DNA of 64,000 nucleotides from CAVSWT01 sp963731745 (GCA_963731745.1 CAVSWT010000003.1:1-64000), one strand, 5' to 3'. Positions 11,608-21,114 are shown, counted from the first letter of the stretch. Numbers and translations are program-made. The notes: generated from the sequence alone by a model not told the origin.

Positions 11608-11864
11608 TTTTGCCCACTAATGAATTGTGAATGCTTATTGGATTTAATATAGAAGGAAAATTTTCCTTTCTGTCACCTCCCAGAAAGCCCCTAAAATTGG
11701 ACTGAAATATATAACTTTTAATTTAAATTTGATAGTCTATTCAAATTAATAATTAAAAATTCATATTATATATAGTGGGAAAAAGCTTGTCCACGAAAAT
11801 TAGCAGTAATTTTATTTTAAATAATTAAAAATCATTAAAATAAGAAGAGAATTAAATGAAAAAT

Positions 11865-12917
11865 TTACAAACTGATTACTCCACCGCCTAAACATACTTC
11901 GTCACAATAAAAAACTGCAAATTGTCCGGCAGCAATTCCTTGGTCAGCTTTTTCTAATTTCACATTTGCGGAATCATCTTCATTCCATGTTAAATGACAA
12001 TCATAAAAATTTGCACCGTGCCTTATTTTAACCTTCAAATTCTTTTCATCAGGTTTGCTGTCATTAATCCAATTAATATTAACAACAGAAAACTCATCAC
12101 GTTCTCTTTTAGCCTTATTTTCCCGCGAGATATAAATAATATTATTTTGAATATCCTTTTTTACTACATACCATGGCCCGCCTCCCAATTTTAAACCTGA
12201 GCGCTGTCCAATTGTAAAATAATAGTACCCCTCATGCTCACCCATTTTCATTCCTGAATCAATATCGATTATATCTCCTCTAAATTCGCCAAGATGATGC
12301 TTAATAAAATCTGCAAATTTAATTTGCCCTAGAAAACATATTCCCTGGCTATCTTTTCTATTTTTATTTGGAAGATCAAAACCTTCAGCAAATTGTCTTA
12401 TCTGTTTTTTATTATAATCTCCTAAAGGAAACAATGCGCGCGACAATTGCTGCTGTGTTAAATAAGCAAGAAAATAAGTTTGATCTTTTACGGGATCCGG
12501 TGATCTTTTAAGAATAAATTTTTCGTCATGCGCTTCTACTTTAGCATAATGTCCGCTTGCAACTTTTTCAAATGAGTCGTCAATTTTTTCATAAAACTGT
12601 CCGAATTTTATAAGGCTGTTGCAGTAAATATCCGGATTTGGAGTTCTACCCTCCTTAATTTCATGGATAGTATAAGTAACTACTGAATCCCAATATTCAT
12701 TTTGAAGAGATAGAATTTCAAGCGGGATATTTTCTTGTTCACAAACACTTCGTACAAATTTCAGATCTTCTTCCCAGGGACATTCGCCTAAAAACGAAAA
12801 TTCATCTTGAAGCCAAATCTTCAAATAGAACGCTGTAAGATCGTGCCCTTGTTCTTTCAATAATTTTAATGCCACTGAGCTGTCAACGCCGCCCGACAAT
12901 AGTACTGCTATCTTCAT
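11865..12917 (-). CDS. mnmA: tRNA-specific 2-thiouridylase MnmA
   Basis: ATP-dependent enzyme that thiolates U34 in the anticodon of Lys, Glu and Gln tRNAs. The PP-loop LLSGGVDSS is at residues 6-14. The two catalytic cysteines are Cys99 in PNPDIYCN and Cys194 in SQGICFLG. HYAKVE and DPVKDQTYFL are also family motifs. At 350 residues it has the usual length. The C-terminal beta-barrel region ends normally with GQFAVFYCDEVCLGGG. It lies 10 bases downstream of a small membrane-protein gene on the same strand, so the two probably share a transcript. The 257 bases on the side of the histidine kinase hold only AT-rich DNA and a 16-base AAGGAAAATTTTCCTT palindrome at 11653-11668. Confidence 0.96.
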   Translation of the reverse strand: MKIAVLLSGGVDSSVALKLLKEQGHDLTAFYLKIWLQDEFSFLGECPWEEDLKFVRSVCEQENIPLEILSLQNEYWDSVVTYTIHEIKEGRTPNPDIYCNSLIKFGQFYEKIDDSFEKVASGHYAKVEAHDEKFILKRSPDPVKDQTYFLAYLTQQQLSRALFPLGDYNKKQIRQFAEGFDLPNKNRKDSQGICFLGQIKFADFIKHHLGEFRGDIIDIDSGMKMGEHEGYYYFTIGQRSGLKLGGGPWYVVKKDIQNNIIYISRENKAKRERDEFSVVNINWINDSKPDEKNLKVKIRHGANFYDCHLTWNEDDSANVKLEKADQGIAAGQFAVFYCDEVCLGGGVISL

Positions 12918-12927
12918 AAAAAATTAA

Positions 12928-13437
12928 TCAGCTTTCCTTAGAATCAATTTTCTTTTTATTTTTTAATCCTACTCTATCTACAACTTGATCGTAAATTTCT
13001 TTATTCACTTTACTTAAAATTAAAGTCTCTAATTGTTTAGCATTTTTTATTTTATTAAAAAATCCGATAGTCATTTGATTTCTTTTATCAAATATTTTCA
13101 TAACTCCATAAAGTTTGCCGTCAAATATTCCTCCGGTTAACGAAGTGATATCTTTAAAATATATTGTTACACGTCTTTGTGAAAATATAAAATCCGAACA
13201 AACTAATTTTTCATCATCTGATTCAATTTTATAAGGCAAAATTTTATAAAGATAAATGAATGTTTTATTAATCAAATAGATTAGTATTAGAGTAATTATT
13301 AAAGGAATAGCATAAAAAATATTTTTATCAAGGTTAATTACTGCCGGAATCAAATAAAATAAAAGAATTATTGAAACAGGTATATTTCCGTAACGATAAA
13401 TAAATTTAAAGAAGAATGTGTATTTGTAAATTTTCAT
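12928..13437 (-). CDS. two-helix membrane protein, bacterial PH-like, unknown function
   Basis: A 169-residue protein with two adjacent hydrophobic segments in residues about 15-65 (IPVSIILLFYLIPAVI; IPLIITLILIYLI). A soluble beta-rich tail follows (KLVCSDFIFSQRRVTIYFKDITSLTGGIFDG). This layout resembles small bacterial PH-domain membrane proteins, but I cannot confirm it. It is probably co-transcribed with mnmA downstream. The lysine-rich C-terminus is cytoplasmic by the positive-inside rule. Confidence 0.6.
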   Translation of the reverse strand: MKIYKYTFFFKFIYRYGNIPVSIILLFYLIPAVINLDKNIFYAIPLIITLILIYLINKTFIYLYKILPYKIESDDEKLVCSDFIFSQRRVTIYFKDITSLTGGIFDGKLYGVMKIFDKRNQMTIGFFNKIKNAKQLETLILSKVNKEIYDQVVDRVGLKNKKKIDSKES

Positions 13438-13513
13438 ATTGCATATTTTTTTGTTTTAAAAATAACAATAATCTATGATTAATTTTGGCTATTTATTTTT
13501 GTCCATTAAAACA

Positions 13514-13547
13514 AAAAACCCAACTTCACTACAGAAATTGGGTTTTT
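13514..13547. terminator. bidirectional intrinsic terminator
   Basis: AAAAACCCAA and TTGGGTTTTT form a 10-bp stem around a 14-base loop, with T-rich tracts on both sides. It sits 28 bases past the stop of the lipoprotein gene on the minus strand and ends that transcript. Confidence 0.75.
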
Positions 13548-13575
13548 AATCTTAAAATATAAATTGAAAATTATG

Positions 13576-14415
13576 CTAATGGAATTTAACCATCATGGGC
13601 TCATTCATTTCAATTTTAATTCCCGGAATTCCTTTTACAATTTCTTTTAACTCTTCCAAACTATTGGGATGAATCTTTGTAAACTCTTTGAATTTTTCTT
13701 CATCATCTAAAAGCTTACCAAAATCGATTTCAAAAAGTGTGATTTTTGATCCATCAACAAAAGTAGCATTGGTTTGATCTATTTTGCCATTCAATTCTAA
13801 GGAAAGAGACATCTTTAAATCTTTTAATATTTGTTTCATTTGGCCCATTTCAGCCATGTTTTGAGAAGTATCGCTTTCTGTTTCTTCATCATTAAATTTA
13901 TCGTCTTCTTTTTCTTTCGGCTGTGAAAAATGTACAATTATTTCTGCAGGATTTCCTTTGATAAATTGAAAATTAACATATTCTTCTTTCACGTCAACCG
14001 TATCTTCTTCTATGCCTTCACTTTTTAATTCATCCATTGACAATTTGCTGTTCGGATTTTGATTTATCTTTAATAAGTTTAAACCTTTAAAACTGTAAAT
14101 CGCTTTAAAACCTTCCTGTGTATCGGTGTTAACATGCTCTCCTGAAACATACTCAACGCCTTCTCCATAATCGGATGCTCTTTTCTTTGCATCTTCTTCT
14201 TTAAACATTTCAAAATCTTCTTGTTTGGTTGAGTCTTCACTAAAAGAACTGGCAAACTGCTTAAACATTTGAATAACTTCCGAGCTCATCATAACAGTTT
14301 CTTCAATAGTTCCAGATCCATCGGGATTTACTTTAACGTTGGTATTAACCTGCAGGCAGCCAGAGAAGATTGTGAGTCCTAAAATTAATGAAAGTATCCC
14401 TGTAAAAATTTTCAT
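13576..14415 (-). CDS. exported lipoprotein of unknown function (LppM/DUF3153-like start)
   Basis: The signal peptide ends in a lipobox, TIFSGC at residues about 16-21, so the protein is lipid-anchored. Directly after it is VNTNVKVNPDGSGTIEETV, a beta-hairpin sequence seen at the start of LppM-like lipoproteins. The middle (residues about 155-185) is very acidic (KEKEDDKFNDEETESD) and likely a flexible linker. The C-terminal part returns to beta strands with no catalytic motif visible. It is a single gene with its own terminator, divergent from the outer-membrane protein gene. Role unknown. Confidence 0.7.
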   Translation of the reverse strand: MKIFTGILSLILGLTIFSGCLQVNTNVKVNPDGSGTIEETVMMSSEVIQMFKQFASSFSEDSTKQEDFEMFKEEDAKKRASDYGEGVEYVSGEHVNTDTQEGFKAIYSFKGLNLLKINQNPNSKLSMDELKSEGIEEDTVDVKEEYVNFQFIKGNPAEIIVHFSQPKEKEDDKFNDEETESDTSQNMAEMGQMKQILKDLKMSLSLELNGKIDQTNATFVDGSKITLFEIDFGKLLDDEEKFKEFTKIHPNSLEELKEIVKGIPGIKIEMNEPMMVKFH

Positions 14416-14585
14416 TTAGTTTCCTTTTTTTTGCTGTTAAATTTAATAATGAAAACTGTTACCTACAAAAACTAAATAACAATTAAATTTTGTTCAATAG
14501 AATTATTTGCAAATATTTATCATTAGTCTTTAAACCCGGGAGCAGAATTTATTGACTAATATATATGAAATATTTTGAGTTTTGA

Positions 14586-17402
14586 ATGAAAACAATAATT
14601 GCTCTTCTAATGTCACTTTTCTTTAGTATAAATCTATATTCACAAACACACATACTTTCCGGTCAAGTAGCTGATTCTTTAACAAAGGAGAATTTGATTT
14701 CTGCTAATGTTATTCTTAAAAATTTCTCCAACTCCGATGAATATGGAACAACTACCGATAAAAATGGAGTTTTTAGATTTGAAGGAATTAAAAGAGGTAA
14801 ATATAATCTAAAAATAAGCTATGTTGGTTATAAAACTTTTCAAACTAAAATTGAAATAAAAAATAAATCTATTGATTTAGAAAAGATTTTACTGCCTCCA
14901 ATCAATATTGAAACAAATGAAGTTGAAGTGGTTGGAAAAGTTCCTCCAGTAATCCAAAATGCGGACACAACTCAATTCAATTCAGATGCTTTTAAAACTA
15001 ACAAAGATGCAACTGCACAAGACCTTGTTCAAAAGATGCCCGGAATGACCGTATCAAATGGAAAAGTGCAATCGCAAGGTGAAGATGTTAAAAAAGTTTT
15101 GGTGGATGGAAAGCCATTTTTTGGAGATGATCCATCGGCTGTCCTTAAAAATGTTCCAGCCGAGATTATTGAAAAAATTCAAGTATTTGACCAGCAAAGC
15201 GATCAAGCCCAATTTACTGGATTTGATGATGGAAATTCAAGCAAAACTATAAATTTAATTACCAGGATGAAATTCAGGCAAGGAACATTTGGAAAACTTG
15301 CCGCGGGTTATGGAAATGAAGAAAAATATTTATCCAGTGGTAATATTAATATTTTTAATGGTGATCAACGCATAACATTTTTAGGACAAATAAATAATAT
15401 AAATGAGCAAAATTTTTCTAATGAAGATTTGTTAGGAGTTATGTCACAGGGAGGCGGCGGAAGGCGCGGCGGCTTTTCGCGTCCTCCGGGAGGAAATTCC
15501 GGCGGAGGCAGCGGGTCTTCTAGGGGCGGAAACTTTAGAGGCGGCGGCTCAGCTTCTGATTTTCTTGTGAATGCTCAAAACGGATTAACAAACACAAAAT
15601 CCTTCGGGTTTAATTATTCCGACAAATGGAGTGAAAAACTGGATGTTAGCGGCAGCTATTTCTTTAACACAACTAATAATAATGCTGAATCAATAACTAA
15701 CCGTGATTATCTTTTGAATTCTTCTGTACAGCAAAATTATGCTGAAAATAATTCCTCAATTTCAAAAAATATAAATCACCGGTTCAGCTTAAGAATGAAT
15801 TATCAAATTGATTCTTCTAACTCAATTATTTTAGAACCAAGGTTGACAGCTCAAATAAATGACGGCAGCAGCAATATAGTCGGCAACACAAATTCGGGAT
15901 TAACAAATTTAAACTCCACATCAAGTTTATTTAACTCAAATCTTTCAGCAATTAATTTTTCAAATCAGCTTCTATACAGGCACAAATTTCTCACAAAAGG
16001 AAGAACTTTTTCAATCAACTTAAATACTGCCGTTAATAATAATAAAGGTGACAATAATTTGTATTCAGAGAATACTTATTTTACAAACTTAGCTCTCTCC
16101 GATACTTTAGATCAGATTTCAAATTTAAATAAAAAAGGGACTTCTATTTCTCCAAGAATTATTTACACTGAACCATTAAGCGATAACAGCATATTGCAAT
16201 TGGGATCCTCTTTCACTTATTCAAAAGACGAAAGCGATCAGAAAACTTTTAACGGCAGTGTGATTGGGAATTACAATTTACTTGACACATCTTTAAGCAA
16301 CAATTATAATAAGGTTTATAATACACAATCTTACAGTACCGGCTACAGATATCGTAAAGATAATATAATGTTGATGGCGAATTTAAATTATAATATATCT
16401 CAGCTTAAAAGCGAACAAGTTTATCCTTACGCTGCAACGACTGAAAAAACATTTAACTCTGTGCTTCCTTCATTTATGTTCAGGTATAATATTTCGAGGG
16501 ACAAGAACTTCAGGTTTTTCTATCGAACAAATAATAATGATCCAAGTGTAGAACAACTTCAAAATGTGCTTGATAATTCCAATCCCCTTCAGTTGAGTAT
16601 CGGGAATCCAAATCTAAAGCAGGATTATACTCATTCTTTTTTTATGCATTATTCACAAATTAATATGCGAAACTTAAATTCATTTTTTGTTTTGCTTGGC
16701 GGAACATTTACGCAAAATTATATTGGATACAATACGATAATCGCCCAATCGGACACAACAGTTTTAAATAACATTACGTTAGCTCAAGGTTCAGAATTAA
16801 AAACTCCTATAAATGTAAATGGATATGTGAATCTGCGTTCATTCTTCACTTACGGAAGTCCTATTTACTTTTTAAAGTCAAATTTAAATTTGAATTTAAG
16901 TGCTAACTTTTCAAGAACGCCAGGCGTCATAAATGGATTTACTAATTTCGCTAACTCAACTACATTAGGCGCCGGATTTGTCTTAAGCAGCAACTTCAGC
17001 GAAAATTTAGATTTTACACTTTCCAGCAATTCAAGTTATAATATTGTTAAAAATTCTGTGAATGAATTGAATAATAATAATTATTTGAGTGAAACAGCCT
17101 TTGTAAAATTTTACTGGCTGCTTTGGGAAGATTTCACCCTGCAATCAGATTTTAATTATCAATATAATGGCGGTTATTCAAACAGTTATGATCCAAATTC
17201 TTATTTGTTAAATGCCAGTATCGGTAAAAAATTATTTGCTGATAACAGAGGCGAAATAAGATTTACAGCCTATGATATACTTAACAAAAACAATAACGTA
17301 CAGCGAACTGTTTCCGATTCATATATTCAAGAAACTCAATCAAATGTTTTGGGCAGATACTTTATGCTTTCGTTTATTTATAATATTAAAAATTTCTACT
17401 AG
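14586..17402 (+). CDS. TonB-receptor-like outer membrane beta-barrel protein
   Basis: The signal peptide (residues 1-19, ending NLYSQ) is followed by a carboxypeptidase-D-like Ig fold at about 23-110 (GQVADSLTKENLISANVIL, ISYVGYKTFQ). A plug domain lies at about 120-225 (DLVQKMPGMTV, VLVDGKPFFGDDPSAVLKNVPAEIIEKIQV). A long beta-barrel with alternating aromatic strands to the C-terminus (YFMLSFIYNIKNFY) completes it. A glycine/arginine-rich insert sits at about 285-325. This is the Bacteroidota family of outer-membrane receptors of unknown substrate. It is 21 bases upstream of a lipoprotein gene that also has a Gly-rich stretch, a likely operon. Confidence 0.85.
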   Translation: MKTIIALLMSLFFSINLYSQTHILSGQVADSLTKENLISANVILKNFSNSDEYGTTTDKNGVFRFEGIKRGKYNLKISYVGYKTFQTKIEIKNKSIDLEKILLPPINIETNEVEVVGKVPPVIQNADTTQFNSDAFKTNKDATAQDLVQKMPGMTVSNGKVQSQGEDVKKVLVDGKPFFGDDPSAVLKNVPAEIIEKIQVFDQQSDQAQFTGFDDGNSSKTINLITRMKFRQGTFGKLAAGYGNEEKYLSSGNINIFNGDQRITFLGQINNINEQNFSNEDLLGVMSQGGGGRRGGFSRPPGGNSGGGSGSSRGGNFRGGGSASDFLVNAQNGLTNTKSFGFNYSDKWSEKLDVSGSYFFNTTNNNAESITNRDYLLNSSVQQNYAENNSSISKNINHRFSLRMNYQIDSSNSIILEPRLTAQINDGSSNIVGNTNSGLTNLNSTSSLFNSNLSAINFSNQLLYRHKFLTKGRTFSINLNTAVNNNKGDNNLYSENTYFTNLALSDTLDQISNLNKKGTSISPRIIYTEPLSDNSILQLGSSFTYSKDESDQKTFNGSVIGNYNLLDTSLSNNYNKVYNTQSYSTGYRYRKDNIMLMANLNYNISQLKSEQVYPYAATTEKTFNSVLPSFMFRYNISRDKNFRFFYRTNNNDPSVEQLQNVLDNSNPLQLSIGNPNLKQDYTHSFFMHYSQINMRNLNSFFVLLGGTFTQNYIGYNTIIAQSDTTVLNNITLAQGSELKTPINVNGYVNLRSFFTYGSPIYFLKSNLNLNLSANFSRTPGVINGFTNFANSTTLGAGFVLSSNFSENLDFTLSSNSSYNIVKNSVNELNNNNYLSETAFVKFYWLLWEDFTLQSDFNYQYNGGYSNSYDPNSYLLNASIGKKLFADNRGEIRFTAYDILNKNNNVQRTVSDSYIQETQSNVLGRYFMLSFIYNIKNFY

Positions 17403-17423
17403 ATATAATAAAAGGATAGATTC

Positions 17424-18299
17424 ATGCAAAAAAAATTTATTGAATCATTTGGTAAAATTATTTTGACATTATTGATTATCACAATTATTAATGGATGCTC
17501 GAGCTCGATTGATATACAAAGCACTTCCAATAATAATAACATAACTATTGATGGAAATCAGCAAGACTGGGGTAGTCTTAATTTCATTAAAAATGAAAAT
17601 ATCGGTTTCGGTTTTAAGAATGATAAGGATAATCTTTATTTGTGTGTGGTTACATCAGATGCACCCAAAATTAGAAAAATACTATCCGGCTTAACTGTCT
17701 GGCTGAAAACTGATAAAGATGAACTTGGAATAAAATTTCCAATGAAGCCTGATTTTAATGATATAACTGAAATGAGAAATTCATCAGGCGATCCTGAAGG
17801 AATCGGTAACCGTGATGACGATGATGGAGACAGAACAAATCAATCTGTTCAAGATACTCGCCGAGAAGAAAGAATGAAAATGATGATTGCAAGAAATAGA
17901 GACCTTCAAATTATTAATGCAGATGATCTTCCTCTTTATACAAACAAAGCTGATGAAGGAACCGGATTTATTGGAAAGCTAGGATATCAAAATGGACAGC
18001 TGGTTTATGAATTAAAAGTTCCTTTAGTAAATAATGATATTTCAAAAAGAATTTTTGATAACAGCATAAATGATGTCAACATTAGTTTTATGACTGATAA
18101 ATTAGAAATGCCAAATCGGAATATTAGAGGCGGACGAGAAGGTGGAATGGAACCTCCAGAAGGCGGATTTGGTGGAGGACGCGGTGATGGCGGATTCGGC
18201 GGTCCACCGCCTGGTGGAGGCCGAGATGATCGCGCAGGAATTCAAAGAATGGATTTTGACGCCCTTGAATATAATTTTGATGTGAAACTCTCTAAGTAA
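17424..18299 (+). CDS. lipoprotein with CBM9/DOMON-like domain and Gly-rich tail
   Basis: The lipobox IINGC at residues about 21-25 marks a lipoprotein. Residues about 40-110 (ITIDGNQQDWGSL, NLYLCVVTSDAPKIRK, LTVWLKTDKDE) match the beta-sandwich pattern of CBM9/DOMON-type domains common in surface proteins. A charged segment (DDDDGDRTNQ) and a low-complexity tail at about 240-280 (GGFGGGRGDGGFGGPPPGGG) follow. It is co-directional with and 21 bases after the outer-membrane receptor gene, and a terminator follows it. I infer a surface partner of that receptor; no ligand is evident. Confidence 0.7.
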   Translation: MQKKFIESFGKIILTLLIITIINGCSSSIDIQSTSNNNNITIDGNQQDWGSLNFIKNENIGFGFKNDKDNLYLCVVTSDAPKIRKILSGLTVWLKTDKDELGIKFPMKPDFNDITEMRNSSGDPEGIGNRDDDDGDRTNQSVQDTRREERMKMMIARNRDLQIINADDLPLYTNKADEGTGFIGKLGYQNGQLVYELKVPLVNNDISKRIFDNSINDVNISFMTDKLEMPNRNIRGGREGGMEPPEGGFGGGRGDGGFGGPPPGGGRDDRAGIQRMDFDALEYNFDVKLSK

Positions 18300-18321
18300 A
18301 ACCTGATTTTTTATCTCTCCG

Positions 18322-18356
18322 AAAAGCCTTTATGCTTATTTGTGTAAGGGCTTTTT
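18322..18356 (+). terminator. intrinsic terminator
   Basis: AAAAGCC pairs with GGCTTTTT around a 20-base loop that can extend the stem (CTT/AAG), followed by a T run. It lies 23 bases after the lipoprotein stop and ends the receptor-lipoprotein operon. Confidence 0.7.
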
Positions 18357-18437
18357 AATTTTAAAGGATAATTATTCTATATTAGTTAAAAACAATTTAT
18401 CTTAAGTTATTGTTAGCATTGTTTTAAAATTAGATAA

Positions 18438-18995
18438 ATGAGGAAAAATATTCTTATGAAATACCTTCAAATATTAATTTTAGCAACGTTGTTTATTTCA
18501 TGTAAAAACTCTTTAGAAGTTGTTGAATACCCAGATAGCATTTCAAAACCTGATAATGTTATCGAGAGCAGCGGCTGTGGAAATATTTTTGTTTACCAAT
18601 TTTTAAACAGCAAAAAAGCATTAACAGTGTACATTGATGCAAAGCAATTTCATTTAACTAAAAAAAGACAGGATATTGATTTAAGCGATTCAAATCCAAA
18701 TGTATCTGTGGTATTAGAGATTGCAGGTAATGATCCAGACAGTATATATTTTAACTATTGTAATGATGTTGGGTTTCATAATATGGGTACGACTACAAAG
18801 TATAAAGCAATTAAAGGTAAATTATCTTTTTCAGTTTCAGAAGATAACCCTATAAAAGACCCAATTTGGAAAACAAATTATTGTGTAACAATTAGAATTG
18901 AAAATCTTCATTTATTAAATGAAGCAGCAAATGATGAAATTACAATTGATGAAGCAGTATTTTGGAATGTACGCGTTGGCTGGCTGGCTGGATGA
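18438..18995 (+). CDS. hypothetical lipoprotein
   Basis: A short signal peptide ends in a lipobox (LFISC). A second ATG at 18456 gives a more standard signal sequence (MKYLQILIL) and has AGGA about ten bases upstream, so it may be the true start. The mature part has three further cysteines (SGCGN, FNYCND, TNYCV) that could form disulfides in the envelope. It ends in a hydrophobic VGWLAG. No family recognised. It stands alone before the toxin-antitoxin genes and may belong to the accessory segment that follows. Confidence 0.6.
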   Translation: MRKNILMKYLQILILATLFISCKNSLEVVEYPDSISKPDNVIESSGCGNIFVYQFLNSKKALTVYIDAKQFHLTKKRQDIDLSDSNPNVSVVLEIAGNDPDSIYFNYCNDVGFHNMGTTTKYKAIKGKLSFSVSEDNPIKDPIWKTNYCVTIRIENLHLLNEAANDEITIDEAVFWNVRVGWLAG

Positions 18996-19119
18996 AATTA
19001 GTTCAGATATCAAATCTCTTGTGCATTAATATTAGAGGAATCATGCTAATTCTTGTTGTTGCATTTAGTTTATTGCATTTACAATTAAGTGAAATACTAA
19101 TTATGGAAAATAAAATTAG

Positions 19120-19151
19120 TTTGACACACATCCTTCATTGACGTATATTTG
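19120..19151 (+). promoter_or_regulatory. possible Bacteroidota-type promoter for toxin-antitoxin operon
   Basis: TTTG at 19120-19123, a 20-base spacer, and TATATTTG at 19144-19151 fit the Bacteroidota sigma-A pattern (TTTG, 19-21 bases, TAnnTTTG). It would place the transcription start at about the ATG at 19155, giving a leaderless or nearly leaderless message. This is a pattern match only. Confidence 0.35.
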
Positions 19152-19154
19152 GAT

Positions 19155-19472
19155 ATGAAGATTATAGAGACCTCATTCTTTACTAAAAAGATAAACACTT
19201 TATTTTCTGATGATGAATATCGTGGTCTTCAAAATGAATTAATACTTAATCCTGAAAAAGGAAACATTATTCGAGGCAGTGGAGGACTTAGAAAAATAAG
19301 ATATGGAACCTCTGGAAGAGGAAAGAGCGGAGGCGTTAGAATAATTTATTACTGGATAAAAAATAAAGAAATTATATTATTGTTATTAATTTATCCTAAA
19401 AACGAACAGGATAATTTGACTCCCTCGCAATTGAAAATATTAAAATCATTAGTGGAAAAGGAATTGCAATGA
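19155..19472 (+). CDS. RelE/HigB-type toxin
   Basis: A small basic protein of about 105 residues with the RelE-fold pattern: IETSFFTKKINTLFSDDEYRGLQNELI, then GNIIRGSGGLRKIRY and GGVRIIYYWIKNKEIILLLLIY. Members cleave mRNA on the ribosome and are inhibited by the antitoxin made from the same transcript. The start is set at ATG 19155; a TTG two codons earlier is possible but overlaps the putative promoter. It overlaps the antitoxin gene by four bases. Toxin-first order is typical of HigBA-type pairs. Confidence 0.82.
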   Translation: MKIIETSFFTKKINTLFSDDEYRGLQNELILNPEKGNIIRGSGGLRKIRYGTSGRGKSGGVRIIYYWIKNKEIILLLLIYPKNEQDNLTPSQLKILKSLVEKELQ

Positions 19473-19762
19473 AAGACGAATTATTTGAAGAGTTGAAAAA
19501 AAGTATAAAACAAGGCGGACAAATATTAAAAGGGAAAAAAAAGGCAAGTAGAGAATTTAGTTTTGATAATCCTGACCCAAAACAAATTCGGGAAAGATTG
19601 GGTTTATCTCAAAACAAATTTGCACAACTGCTAGGAATAAGTACATCCACACTACAAAATTGGGAACAAGGCAGAAGAAAACCTGAAGGCCCGGCAAAAG
19701 TATTATTAAATGTAGCAGCAAAATACCCTGACGCTGTTTTAAATACTGTATACCAACAATAA
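19469..19762 (+). CDS. HTH antitoxin (HigA/NadS-like)
   Basis: Antitoxin partner of the preceding toxin. Residues about 37-90 are an XRE-type helix-turn-helix (IRERLGLSQNKFAQLLGIST, TLQNWEQGRRKPEGPA). The N-terminal 30 residues (LFEELKKSIKQGGQILKGKKK) are the usual toxin-binding, flexible part. It should neutralise the toxin and autoregulate the operon. Four-base overlap with the toxin gene supports translational coupling. Confidence 0.85.
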   Translation: MKDELFEELKKSIKQGGQILKGKKKASREFSFDNPDPKQIRERLGLSQNKFAQLLGISTSTLQNWEQGRRKPEGPAKVLLNVAAKYPDAVLNTVYQQ

Positions 19763-19816
19763 TTAAAAACTTTCCTTCTCTATCGTGGCTAAATTTAATA
19801 AAATAAATTTTACTAA

Positions 19817-20920
19817 ATGATGAAAAACACTTGTGTAGTATTAGGAGCCGGTTTTTCTAAAGCAATCGCGAATTTCCCCTTAACTAAGGAGATGATTCCT
19901 GCATTTAAAAAAGAAATTGAAAAACAGAATCTACTAGACCAAAAAAGTAATACAGTAAAAAGAGGGATTAGATTACTATCTTTTATAAATAAAATTGAAA
20001 AGGATTTTTTAAAGAATATATATGAAAAAGCCGATAAAGGTGGCAAGATCCTCCGTTCAAATTATATAGAAAACTTTGAGGGGTTATGTTCGTTTATTGA
20101 TTTAAATTTAGCTTTTGAACTAAATGCATTAAGTGAAGTAAATGGCGAAGAATCTGATTTAAGTGGTAAATCTTTGTTTTCTCCGTATACGATAGATTCT
20201 CTGAAAGATGCCCGAGCAAATATTGGCCACTTTTTATTCCTAACACTTATTAAAGATAATATCAATGAAGAACTTTTAAATAAAATTTTTGACAATTTAT
20301 TTAAAAATTGCACATCTATATTAACATTTAATTATGATCTAATATTAGAGAAATTCCTCTTCAAAAAAAAATATTGGCTACCTAAAGATGGATATGGGTT
20401 TTCATTAAAAGAATTACCTGAAATAAATTCCGTTTATTCAAATCAATTATCGAAAATACAGATTTATAAAATGCATGGATCAATAAATTGGGATCCAGCT
20501 GATGAGTTTTTTCGTCCGCATTTGAAATTAACATGGTTCGATGATGATAATAATTTCTTTTTTCCAGGGCATTTAAAAATGGAAGAAAAAAGGAATTGGA
20601 AATATAAAGGATTACATCCTCCACGGGGTTGGATTCTTCCATCTTGGGTAAAGCAATTTTTATTCGATGAAATGGTTCAAGTTTGGAATAAAGCTTTCAG
20701 TTCATTATACCATTCTGATGAAATCATTTTTATTGGTTATAGCTTACCCAAGGCAGATTCGGCTGTATATTCACTTTTTTCTGCTATTGATTGGAGCAAT
20801 AAAAAAGTAACATTAATTGATCCATTTGCGAATGAATTATTGAAAAACTATTCTTTTATTTTAAGGAAAAGTGATATAGAACCAATTCCAATGACCTTAG
20901 AAGATTATTTTCTAAAGTAA
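19817..20920 (+). CDS. SIR2-like domain protein, putative antiphage NADase
   Basis: A 367-residue single-domain protein with SIR2_2-type motifs: VVLGAGFSKA at 7-16 (NAD-binding Gly-rich loop), ILTFNYDLILEKFL near 168-180, KMHGSINWD near 217-225 with the sirtuin catalytic-type His, and FIGYSLPKADSAVYSLF near 302. Standalone SIR2 proteins of this size are known in antiphage defence, where they deplete NAD after infection; this assignment is by family, not shown here. No TIR, Argonaute or helicase partner is next to it. It lies between two toxin-antitoxin pairs, and its stop codon abuts the duplicated phoH fragment. Confidence 0.75.
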   Translation: MMKNTCVVLGAGFSKAIANFPLTKEMIPAFKKEIEKQNLLDQKSNTVKRGIRLLSFINKIEKDFLKNIYEKADKGGKILRSNYIENFEGLCSFIDLNLAFELNALSEVNGEESDLSGKSLFSPYTIDSLKDARANIGHFLFLTLIKDNINEELLNKIFDNLFKNCTSILTFNYDLILEKFLFKKKYWLPKDGYGFSLKELPEINSVYSNQLSKIQIYKMHGSINWDPADEFFRPHLKLTWFDDDNNFFFPGHLKMEEKRNWKYKGLHPPRGWILPSWVKQFLFDEMVQVWNKAFSSLYHSDEIIFIGYSLPKADSAVYSLFSAIDWSNKKVTLIDPFANELLKNYSFILRKSDIEPIPMTLEDYFLK

Positions 20921-21018
20921 ATTACTAGCTAACTCTGCCAGTTCCGACCTCTCCCCTTTCTCAAGATTTATTTGTGCATACAGCTTTTGCCCTTTTAAGT
21001 AATCTATCAAATCCATTT
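20919..21018. repeat. duplicated fragment of the phoH 3' end
   Basis: Bases 20919-20971 (53 bases) are identical to 21787-21839, the 3' end of the phoH gene, in the same orientation. Similarity continues with mismatches to about 21018 (GCATA...TTTTGCCC...ATCAA). The real phoH lies 770 bases further on. The piece lacks the phoH stop codon and is not expected to be expressed. The two copies bracket the second toxin-antitoxin pair, as if the segment entered at the 3' end of phoH carrying its own copy of the target. Confidence 0.85.
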
Positions 21019-21086
21019 AAAAATGGTTCTTAGTAATTATAATATATTCAAGTTTTCTTCCCTTATTATAATAGAACTTGCTTATG

Positions 21087-21103
21087 ATAACGCAAAGCGT
21101 TAT
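21087..21103. promoter_or_regulatory. operator palindrome upstream of higBA
   Basis: ATAACGC and GCGTTAT form a perfect 7-bp inverted repeat with an AAA centre, 11 bases before the toxin start. Its place fits autorepression by the HigA antitoxin. Confidence 0.65.
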
Positions 21104-21114
21104 TATGCTAATGT

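Noticed and set aside
19043..19141. 32-codon hydrophobic reading frame with GAGG upstream, before the first toxin gene
   Set aside because: Overlaps the putative toxin promoter, and the sequence is AT-rich enough for chance frames; no other support.
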